A stretch of 7,553 nucleotides of DNA from Sulfurimonas sp. (GTDB taxonomy: Bacteria; Campylobacterota; Campylobacteria; Campylobacterales; Sulfurimonadaceae), in NCBI GenBank assembly GCA_015663215.1, contig DQSP01000029.1, forward strand, positions 1 to 7,553, given 5' to 3'. Numbering within the stretch: the first letter of the stretch is position 1; each line of letters begins with the position of its first letter. Below, piece after piece: positions 1 to 5,044 of the stretch. Under the pieces are notes generated by a model, which was not told where the DNA came from, did not search any database, and saw only the letters and a list, made by a program, of their open reading frames with translations. Made by a program: the position numbers and the translations under genes.

Positions 1-56
1 ACGATGACAAACATCAGCGTAATAAGTAAAGCTATTGCACTACGACCTCTTTTCAT
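1..56 (-). CDS. GspK-like minor pseudopilin, N-terminal fragment (runs off left edge)
   Basis: Only the first 18 codons are inside the window, reading MKRGRSAIALLITLMFVI. A short basic leader (K2, R3, R5) is followed by a hydrophobic stretch, as expected of a class III (prepilin-type) signal plus the N-terminal helix of a pseudopilin. There is no Glu at the expected +5 position after a plausible cleavage point, which is typical of GspK, the pseudopilus-tip subunit, and unlike the other two pseudopilins of this operon. The ATG shares one base with the gspF stop (TAATG), so translation is probably coupled. Operon position after gspF fits a T2SS minor pseudopilin. The GspK identity is an inference from very little sequence; that a coding sequence starts here is well supported. 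Confidence 0.6.
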   Translation of the reverse strand, partial: MKRGRSAIALLITLMFVI

Positions 57-1270
57 TAGGAGATACTCATAGAAAAGATTGGAAGGAGCATCGCAGCAAC
101 GATAAAGCCTATACTTCCACCTACAAAGAGCATCAGTGCTGGTTCTAAAAGTGTAAGAAGAAGTGAAATTTTGTCGCGGTTTTCTTCAAAGTAAAGCTCT
201 GATACATTTGTCAAAACATTCTCAAGCTGACTTGTCTCTTCACCTAGTGCGATAGACTGAATAAACCCGATGTCAATGGTAGTACCTGACTCTTGAAGTG
301 CTTTTGAGAGAAGTTTTCCCTCCACTACTTTTTTACTCGCACTGACAAAAAGCTCTTTTATAACACGGTTGTTTAAGATGTTTGCACTAAGGTTTATGGT
401 CTGAACAAAGGGCACGCCAGAGCGAGTGAGAAGTGAAGCTATGTAAGAGAAACGGGCAAGTTCACTCTTAAGTGCTATACTCCCAAAAAGAGGTAGTGTA
501 AGCATCAATTTATCAACACCATAAGCAAAAGCATAGACTTTTTTCTTCAGAGTCATAAACACAACCATAATAGCAAAAATAATGGCTAAGATTAACTTAA
601 AACTGTGAGAGAAAAAGTCTCCCATCGCTATAACAACTATAGTAGGTGTTGGCAGTTCTTGATCCATACTCTCAAATATCCCCGTAATCTGGGGCACAAC
701 AAACGTAAGCATAAATGCAATCATCACAAGTGAAATTATTATCATAAATACAGGGTAAGCAAAAGCCCCTTTTATCTCTTTGTGGATTCTATCTTGCTCT
801 TTTAAAAAACGCGAGAGTTCAAGGAGAACCTCATCTAAGATTCCCCCACTTTCACTCACCTTGATAGACTCTTTAAAAAAAGCAGGAAGTTCCACTATGG
901 TCTGAGCTTCTAATGCAGTGTAGAAGTTTTGTCCCTCGTCAAGATGAGTACTCACAGTTGATAGGAAGAGTTTCATTTTTTTGTTGTTCGCATAATGTGA
1001 CTGCACAACTTTAAGAGCGGCAACGATGCTAATACCTGAACGGATGTACATAGAGAGTTCTCGTGAGAGTGATGCTAACTCTTTTGGCGGAATTTTATAC
1101 TTAGTAGAAAAATCAAACTTCTTAAAAAAGGTGGGGCTATCTTCTTCAAGCGACTGATACATAACACCAATAGCCTTGAGTTTACTTCTAGCTTCAACAA
1201 TAGAGAGTGCTTCTACCCTATCTTTTACCTTTTTGCCCTCTGCATTTATACCCTTGTACTTAAAAATCAT
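56..1270 (-). CDS. gspF: Type II secretion system inner-membrane platform protein GspF
   Basis: GspF is the polytopic inner-membrane protein of the T2SS assembly platform and works with the GspE ATPase, GspL and GspM to add pseudopilins to the pseudopilus. The 404-residue length matches the family. Two T2SSF repeats are visible, at about residues 66-190 and 270-390. Each carries the internal signature: SESGGILDEVL at 138-148 and GEETSQLENVL at 343-353. Predicted membrane segments lie near 171-193 (after FAYPVF), 217-239 and 374-398 (after LLEPALMLF), the usual three-helix topology. The ATG overlaps the stop of the upstream pseudopilin by 4 nt (ATGA) and has no good Shine-Dalgarno sequence, suggesting translational coupling. 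The paralogous pilus protein PilC is the main alternative; the neighbouring pseudopilins favour GspF. The reading frame is intact. Confidence 0.93.
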   Translation of the reverse strand: MIFKYKGINAEGKKVKDRVEALSIVEARSKLKAIGVMYQSLEEDSPTFFKKFDFSTKYKIPPKELASLSRELSMYIRSGISIVAALKVVQSHYANNKKMKLFLSTVSTHLDEGQNFYTALEAQTIVELPAFFKESIKVSESGGILDEVLLELSRFLKEQDRIHKEIKGAFAYPVFMIIISLVMIAFMLTFVVPQITGIFESMDQELPTPTIVVIAMGDFFSHSFKLILAIIFAIMVVFMTLKKKVYAFAYGVDKLMLTLPLFGSIALKSELARFSYIASLLTRSGVPFVQTINLSANILNNRVIKELFVSASKKVVEGKLLSKALQESGTTIDIGFIQSIALGEETSQLENVLTNVSELYFEENRDKISLLLTLLEPALMLFVGGSIGFIVAAMLLPIFSMSIS

Positions 1271-1791
1271 CTTGCTACTACTTGTACTAAAAGTTCTTTT
1301 TCTTGGACTAATTCTTCTAAGTGTGCATATACTTTTACGGGAGTAAAATAACTTGTATAGTCATACGACTTCTCTTTATATGTGATGATAATTTGATCTG
1401 ATATTAAATCTTGATTCATAGTAAATGAGAAACAGACATCTTCTTCTCTTCCTTCTTCATTAAAAAAAACTGCATTTTGTATTTGTACTGCTCCTTGTGA
1501 AAAATCATACCTATAAACTTCTACACTATCATCAAAAAAAGGCTCTATATCCTCTTCTTGTTTTGCGCCATCAACATAAACCCTACAGCTCTCACAGTCA
1601 TCAAGGCACAGAAGTCTTACTTCTCTTACATCCTCTTTGACATAGGTATAAAGATACTCTTTTAAGTTTTGGAAGTTTGGCGTTAGCTTTTGTGCTCCTA
1701 CATTTTGTAGTTTACTCACAGCAAGGGTATAAACAACCCCGATGATGACTATAACTATCATCAACTCTATGAGAGAAAAAGCTTTTTTCAC
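1267..1791 (-). CDS. T2SS minor pseudopilin (GspH/I-like) with CxxxCxxC cluster
   Basis: A 174-residue protein with a type IV prepilin N-terminus: leader MKKA, predicted cleavage A4|F5, then SLIELMIVIVIIG with the conserved Glu at mature +5 (E9). It would be processed and methylated by the prepilin peptidase and inserted in the inner membrane through helix 5-25. The rest is a soluble globular domain that I cannot assign to GspH, GspI or GspJ by motif; position between gspG and gspF supports a minor pseudopilin. Four cysteines stand out, C62, C66, C69 and C120, the first three as CxxxCxxC inside an acidic stretch (LCLDDCESC). They could form disulfides or bind metal. The start is GTG, 5 nt after the gspG stop; the first in-frame ATG lies inside the hydrophobic helix, so GTG is the only start that keeps the leader. 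No strong Shine-Dalgarno sequence is seen. Confidence 0.82.
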   Translation of the reverse strand: MKKAFSLIELMIVIVIIGVVYTLAVSKLQNVGAQKLTPNFQNLKEYLYTYVKEDVREVRLLCLDDCESCRVYVDGAKQEEDIEPFFDDSVEVYRYDFSQGAVQIQNAVFFNEEGREEDVCFSFTMNQDLISDQIIITYKEKSYDYTSYFTPVKVYAHLEELVQEKELLVQVVAR

Positions 1792-1796
1792 GTGAC

Positions 1797-2198
1797 TTAT
1801 TTACACTCGCTCAGTCTTATGTCTTTGCCTTCATCTTTACCACCCTCTTTTTTATCCGCACCTAAAGAGATAAGCTCAATAGCTCCATCATCATTTATAT
1901 AGATAAACTCTTGACCCCATGAGTCTTTTGGCATTTTGCTATCTTTAAAGTAGCTACTTGTCTTTGTGAGGAGTTTTAAACCCTCTTCTGTAGATGGATA
2001 CACACTGTTCTTAATCTTGTACATATCAAGTGCGCCATCATAAATAGACTTCATCTGCACACAAACCAAGTCGCGTTTAGCCTCTTCACCTTTCCCCGTT
2101 AATGCTGGCATAACCATCGCCGCTAATAATCCTAAGATAACGATAACTATCATAAGTTCTATAAGAGAAAATGCTTTTTTGAAGTTTCTTTTTTGCAT
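1797..2198 (-). CDS. gspG: Type II secretion major pseudopilin GspG
   Basis: The major structural subunit of the T2SS pseudopilus, which drives exoproteins through the outer-membrane secretin. The 133-residue preprotein has leader MQKRNFKKA, predicted prepilin-peptidase site A9|F10, and Glu at mature +5 (E14) in FSLIELMIVIVILG. Family-specific features follow: YPSTEEGLKLL at 67-77, the PKDSWGQEFIY block at 90-100, and the C-terminal LGADKKEGG loop at 112-120 with D115, D122 and D126 suited to the calcium site of GspG. These separate it from type IV pilins. It is first in its operon. An AAAGG Shine-Dalgarno sequence (2207-2211) sits 8 nt before the ATG and a TATAAT box sits about 30 nt upstream. 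An Ala rather than Gly before the cleavage site is shared with the next gene. Confidence 0.95.
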   Translation of the reverse strand: MQKRNFKKAFSLIELMIVIVILGLLAAMVMPALTGKGEEAKRDLVCVQMKSIYDGALDMYKIKNSVYPSTEEGLKLLTKTSSYFKDSKMPKDSWGQEFIYINDDGAIELISLGADKKEGGKDEGKDIRLSECK

Positions 2199-2222
2199 CA
2201 GTTTAGCCTTTATAATTTTATA

Positions 2223-2242
2223 TGTTTAATTATAGTTAAACA
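2223..2242. repeat. Perfect inverted repeat over the gspG promoter (candidate operator)
   Basis: TGTTTAA (2223-2229), a 6-base spacer and TTAAACA (2236-2242) form a perfect 7-bp inverted repeat. The minus-strand TATAAT box of gspG lies inside it, so a dimeric regulator bound here would block the T2SS operon. It is AT-rich and lacks a following T tract, so it does not look like an intrinsic terminator for ffs. In AT-rich DNA such a repeat can arise by chance; regulatory function is inference. Confidence 0.4.
2229..2234 (-). promoter_or_regulatory. -10 box of the gspG/T2SS operon promoter
   Basis: The minus strand reads TATAAT here, a perfect sigma-70 -10 hexamer. Transcription would begin near 2222, leaving a leader of about 24 nt that contains the AAAGG Shine-Dalgarno sequence of gspG (2207-2211). 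No -35 hexamer is recognisable, as is usual in Campylobacterota. The box lies inside the 2223-2242 inverted repeat. Confidence 0.6.
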
Positions 2243-2307
2243 AAGTTACATTATTATTACAAAGAGTGTTTGTTTGGGATGTTTGTCACTGAAATGTTTC
2301 TAAATGA

Positions 2308-2416
2308 AGACTCTTCTCCAGATACCTGCGGCACATAACTACTCAGAGTTGGCTGCTGTATTCCTACCCTGACCAGTTGCTCTAAGCAATCATTGCACAG
2401 GTCTAAAGAAGAGAAC
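2308..2416 (-). ncRNA. ffs: Signal recognition particle RNA (small bacterial SRP / 4.5S RNA)
   Basis: The RNA scaffold that binds Ffh to form the signal recognition particle, which targets nascent membrane proteins to FtsY and the Sec translocon. On the minus strand, 2374-2351 reads GGTCAGGG-TAGGAATA-CAGCAGCC, the conserved domain IV hairpin: GGAA tetraloop closed by GUA/UAC, then the asymmetric loop with GGUCAGG facing AGCAGCC. Flanking strands pair as one long rod: CTTAGAG with CTCTGAG next to the core, ACCTG (2402-2398) with CAGGT (2328-2324), and a terminal 7-bp stem CTCTTCT (2413-2407) with AGAAGAG (2317-2311). The size of about 110 nt fits the Alu-less form of Gram-negative bacteria. 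A TATACT box lies just upstream. Ends are estimated to within several bases; no clear intrinsic terminator follows. Confidence 0.93.
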
Positions 2417-2420
2417 TGAA

Positions 2421-2426
2421 AGTATA
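2421..2426 (-). promoter_or_regulatory. -10 box of the ffs promoter
   Basis: The minus strand reads TATACT, placing the start near 2416, right at the 5' strand of the SRP RNA terminal stem. A run of eight T (minus strand, 2430-2437) lies just upstream, matching the T-rich element that stands in for a -35 box in Campylobacter-type sigma-70 promoters. The promoter fills the space between the Hpt stop codon and the RNA, so ffs can be transcribed independently of the Hpt gene. Confidence 0.65.
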
Positions 2427-2441
2427 TCTAAAAAAAATTAT

Positions 2442-2780
2442 TTATATCTTAATAGTAGCCACGGCTGTAGTTATAGCTTCTAAATACTCTGCGTACTCAA
2501 AAGAGTCATTCGCATCTGCTGCTGAGAGTTCCATCTCTTTTGCCATCTCGTAAAGCTCATTAAAACGCATGTTTCCAGAACTTCCCTTTATAGAGTGAGA
2601 TGCTGCTCGGATTTCTTCATAGTTATTGTTCTCAATCGAAATCTTGAGCTTAGGGAGTATAGCTTCACTCTCTTCTAAAAAGCTACTCAAAAGAAGTGGG
2701 ATGTGCTTTGGTTTAAGTCCGATAGCTTTTGCCATATCATCATAGTCTAAAACTGAATAGTCTGGATGTGAAACTGCCAT
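2442..2780 (-). CDS. Stand-alone Hpt (histidine phosphotransfer) domain protein
   Basis: A 112-residue single-domain protein that should relay phosphate between receiver domains of a hybrid histidine kinase and a response regulator in the cytoplasm. The Hpt signature is HSIKGSSGN at 62-70, with H62 the phospho-accepting histidine and the downstream K65, G66 and S67 conserved in the family. The rest is predicted all-helical, consistent with a four-helix bundle, and there is no kinase or receiver domain. The ATG is preceded by AAGGA (2786-2790) at 5 nt spacing. No partner kinase or regulator is encoded in the window, so its pathway cannot be named. It is divergent from the right-hand operon and shares a short promoter region with it; ffs lies directly downstream on the same strand. 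Confidence 0.9.
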   Translation of the reverse strand: MAVSHPDYSVLDYDDMAKAIGLKPKHIPLLLSSFLEESEAILPKLKISIENNNYEEIRAASHSIKGSSGNMRFNELYEMAKEMELSAADANDSFEYAEYLEAITTAVATIKI

Positions 2781-2800
2781 ATAAATCCTTATAATTTTCC

Positions 2801-2806
2801 ACTATA
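2801..2806 (-). promoter_or_regulatory. Candidate -10 box for the Hpt gene
   Basis: The minus strand reads TATAGT about 20 nt before the Hpt ATG, within TTATTATAGT. It overlaps the plus-strand TATAAT of the divergent operon, so the two promoters probably compete for polymerase. The exact hexamer is uncertain because TATTAT one register away is also possible. Confidence 0.45.
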
Positions 2807-2808
2807 AT
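2803..2808 (+). promoter_or_regulatory. -10 box for the nucleosidase / NagZ-amidase / symporter / anmK operon
   Basis: A perfect TATAAT, with transcription expected to begin near 2815 and a leader of only about 22 nt before the TTG start of the first gene. No -35 hexamer is recognisable in the AT-rich sequence upstream. No other promoter-like gap exists in the following 4.7 kb of plus-strand genes, so this is the likely operon promoter. Confidence 0.55.
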
Positions 2809-2823
2809 AACGAAATAAACTTT

Positions 2824-2830
2824 AAAGGGA
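2824..2830 (+). promoter_or_regulatory. Shine-Dalgarno sequence deciding a TTG start
   Basis: AAAGGGA lies 6 nt before the TTG at 2837. This supports the non-ATG start, which also places the conserved N-terminal strand of the phosphorylase fold at the very beginning of the protein. Confidence 0.7.
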
Positions 2831-2836
2831 AACTTA

Positions 2837-3373
2837 TTGATTTATTTAGTTATAGCACTCAAGAGTGAAGCTCAGGCTTTTGTAGACAGGTATAAACTTA
2901 AAAAAACAAAACTTGGTAATTTTACTCTCTACTTTGATGAGGAAAGATTTCTTATTGTCAGTGGTATTGGTATTGTAAATGCAAGAGAAGCTACACAAAC
3001 ACTTATAAACTATTATGATATTAGTGATGATGATATATATCTTAATGTTGGTGTTTGTGGTGCAAGTAAAGAGTATAAAATTGGCTCACTTTTAGAGATA
3101 GGTGAAGTAGTGCACGATGGCATAATACACCCCTTTAAAAAAGATAAACAAAGTATAGTCTGTGTCGATGAAGCTATGAGTGAAGCGAAATATGATTTAG
3201 TAGATATGGAGTCATATGGTTTTTTAGATGCAGTTTCTCATTCACCAGTGATTAAAAACTTTCATATACTAAAAGTAGTCAGTGACCATTTTGAGCCAGA
3301 GAAAGTAACAAAAGAGTTTACAAAATCACTTATCTTTAAAGCGATTAATGATATAAATAAGTTAATAAACTAA
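2837..3373 (+). CDS. Compact nucleoside phosphorylase / MTA-SAH nucleosidase-like protein
   Basis: A 178-residue member of the PNP/UDP phosphorylase superfamily, closest in motif style to MTA/SAH nucleosidase (MTAN), which cleaves the N-glycosidic bond of 5'-methylthioadenosine, S-adenosylhomocysteine and, in Campylobacterota, aminofutalosine. Visible landmarks are the N-terminal strand MIYLVIALKSEAQAF with E11, GIGIVNAREA at 43-52, NVGVCGA at 70-76, VDMES at 122-126 with E125, and VVSDHFEP at 147-154 with D150. E11, E125 and D150 match the MTAN catalytic or ribose-binding positions (E12, E174, D197 in E. coli). It is about 50 residues shorter than MTAN, with the loss between the GVCGA and MES motifs where much of the base-binding site lies, so substrate specificity may differ. 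The start is TTG with AAAGGGA 6 nt upstream. It leads the operon; the next gene begins 12 nt after its stop. Its link to cell-wall recycling is unknown. Confidence 0.8.
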   Translation: MIYLVIALKSEAQAFVDRYKLKKTKLGNFTLYFDEERFLIVSGIGIVNAREATQTLINYYDISDDDIYLNVGVCGASKEYKIGSLLEIGEVVHDGIIHPFKKDKQSIVCVDEAMSEAKYDLVDMESYGFLDAVSHSPVIKNFHILKVVSDHFEPEKVTKEFTKSLIFKAINDINKLIN

Positions 3374-3378
3374 GAGGG
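3373..3378 (+). promoter_or_regulatory. Shine-Dalgarno sequence deciding the TTG start of the NagZ-amidase
   Basis: AGAGGG sits 7 nt before the TTG at 3386 and overlaps the stop codon of the nucleosidase gene. That TAA is in the same frame as the NagZ-amidase, so no start further upstream is possible, and starting at TTG yields a complete signal peptide. Confidence 0.7.
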
Positions 3379-3385
3379 ATACTTT

Positions 3386-5044
3386 TTGAAAATATTTTTA
3401 CTACTTTTACAGACATTTTTACTCTTAAATGCAGCACCCAAAGAAGATGTCCAACTTAAAAAGATGATTGGCAGAATGCTCATCGTAGGTTTTGAGAATC
3501 AAACTATTTTTTATGACTCGAAAATTATAGAAGATATACACAATTACGATTTAGGCGGTGTTATTCTCTTTGACCGCTTTTATAGTGACAGAACTCGTGT
3601 AAAAAATATACTCAACCCTCATCAACTAAAGTATCTCACAAGTGACTTACAAAAGTATTCTAAAAAACCTCTTTTTATCGCTATTGACCAAGAGGGTGGC
3701 AAAGTGGCTAGGCTCAAACCTAAGTATGGCTTTATCAAAATACCCTCTGCATATTCAGTTTCTAAAATGAAGACAGAAGAAGCAAAAAAAATCTATGATG
3801 CTCAATCTCAAATACTTCAAGACTTAGGTATTAACTGTAACTTTTCTCCTGTGGTTGATTTGAGTGTAAACCCAAAAAATAGAGTGATAGTAGGGCTTGA
3901 GCGTTCATATGGCAAGGATAGTCAAAGTGTTGTAAAGTATGCATCTTTGGTAATAGATTCACAAAAAAAGAACAATATTATGAGTGTTTTAAAGCACTTT
4001 CCAGGACATGGCTCCTCTCTTGGTGATTCACATAAAGGTTTTGTTGACATTAGTGACACATGGAGTAAAAAAGAGTTAGAACCCTATAAAATTCTCATAC
4101 AACAAAACAGAGCTGATGCCATAATGACCGCACATGTTTTCAACTCACATCTTGATGCCAAGTACCCTGCAACTCTTTCCTATAAGATAAATACACAACT
4201 GCTTCGTAAAGAGCTTCACTTTAAAGGGCTTATCATTAGTGATGATATGCAGATGAAAGCAATCTCTTCACACTATACACTTAAAGAGAGTACAACTTTA
4301 GCTATAAACGCAGGAGTAGATATACTTCTCTTTGGAAATCAACTTGCCCATAATAGTGTAGAGGAGATAGTAAATACCATCTACAAACAGGTAAAGAGTG
4401 GGGCTGTAGCCCTAGAGAAAATAAAAACTGCAAACAGACGAATAGCAGACATGCATACAAAAAATGCCATCATTCAAAAACCCATCATTTTTACAGACAA
4501 ACGCGAACAACTCACAAGGGCGTACATCAAAACTCACTATGGCATAAATGTTAAAAACATAAAAATTATTCCTAAAAATATTGTTGTGCATTGGACGGCC
4601 GTGATGGACTTTGAGAAGTCTTTTGAGCGTTTAAACCCTGAACTTCTTTTTAGTGATAGAAAAGATATAGCCAAGGCTTCAGCTCTAAATGTCTCAGCTC
4701 ATTATCTCATAGACCGTAAAGGGATCATCTATCAACTTATGCCAGACAACATTATGGCGAGGCACGTCATAGGCTTAAACTACTCAAGTATCGGCATAGA
4801 AAATGTTGGCGGGAAAAATAACACAAGTGAAGATTTAACAGAGGCGCAACTCACTTCTAACATCGCACTTATAAACTATCTTAAGAGTAAGTATCCTAGT
4901 ATCAAAAATATTTTAGGGCATTATGAGTATAGAAATTATGAAGATAAAGAACTTTGGTTAGAAAAAGATGCTGGATATAGAACAGAGAAAAAAGACCCAG
5001 GAAAAGATTTTATGCATAAAATAAGAGTAGCTCTTGATAAATAG
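3386..5044 (+). CDS. Exported NagZ (GH3 beta-N-acetylglucosaminidase) fused to an AmpD-type zinc amidase
   Basis: A 552-residue bifunctional muropeptide hydrolase. Residues 1-16 form a short signal peptide (MKIFLLLLQTFLLLNA), so the enzyme should act in the periplasm, unlike cytosolic E. coli NagZ and AmpD. Residues about 20-355 are GH3 NagZ: LGGVILFDR (56-64), AIDQEGGKVARL (99-110), KHFPGHG (203-209) followed by D214-S215-H216 (the mobile-loop Asp/His dyad that serves as acid/base), and ISDDMQM (284-290) with D286 the expected nucleophile. Residues about 372-545 are Amidase_2: IVVHWTA with H402, SAHYLIDRKG (438-447), IGIEN with E472, GHYEY with H512, and KKDPGKDF with D537. H402, H512 and D537 match the AmpD zinc ligands. 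Together they would remove GlcNAc and cleave MurNAc from L-Ala. The frame is open throughout, so this is a true fusion. The stop overlaps the symporter start by 11 nt. Confidence 0.93.
   Translation: MKIFLLLLQTFLLLNAAPKEDVQLKKMIGRMLIVGFENQTIFYDSKIIEDIHNYDLGGVILFDRFYSDRTRVKNILNPHQLKYLTSDLQKYSKKPLFIAIDQEGGKVARLKPKYGFIKIPSAYSVSKMKTEEAKKIYDAQSQILQDLGINCNFSPVVDLSVNPKNRVIVGLERSYGKDSQSVVKYASLVIDSQKKNNIMSVLKHFPGHGSSLGDSHKGFVDISDTWSKKELEPYKILIQQNRADAIMTAHVFNSHLDAKYPATLSYKINTQLLRKELHFKGLIISDDMQMKAISSHYTLKESTTLAINAGVDILLFGNQLAHNSVEEIVNTIYKQVKSGAVALEKIKTANRRIADMHTKNAIIQKPIIFTDKREQLTRAYIKTHYGINVKNIKIIPKNIVVHWTAVMDFEKSFERLNPELLFSDRKDIAKASALNVSAHYLIDRKGIIYQLMPDNIMARHVIGLNYSSIGIENVGGKNNTSEDLTEAQLTSNIALINYLKSKYPSIKNILGHYEYRNYEDKELWLEKDAGYRTEKKDPGKDFMHKIRVALDK

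Noticed and set aside
1748..2182. Near-identical DNA at the prepilin leaders of gspG and the minor pseudopilin, as a recent duplication
   Set aside because: About 45 nt match with roughly seven mostly silent differences, but the similarity stops after the conserved leader and helix; strong protein constraint explains it.
2223..2242. Inverted repeat as the terminator of ffs
   Set aside because: The stem is almost all A/T and is not followed by a T tract on the minus strand; it also overlaps a perfect -10 box.
2430..2437. Run of eight T on the minus strand just after the Hpt gene, as an intrinsic terminator
   Set aside because: No GC-rich hairpin precedes it. Its position directly before TATACT fits a T-rich promoter element for ffs better.
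4440..4570. NagZ-amidase as two genes joined by a sequencing error
   Set aside because: The frame is continuous through the junction, there is no internal Shine-Dalgarno sequence plus start or stop remnant, and the linker around residues 355-395 reads as plausible protein.
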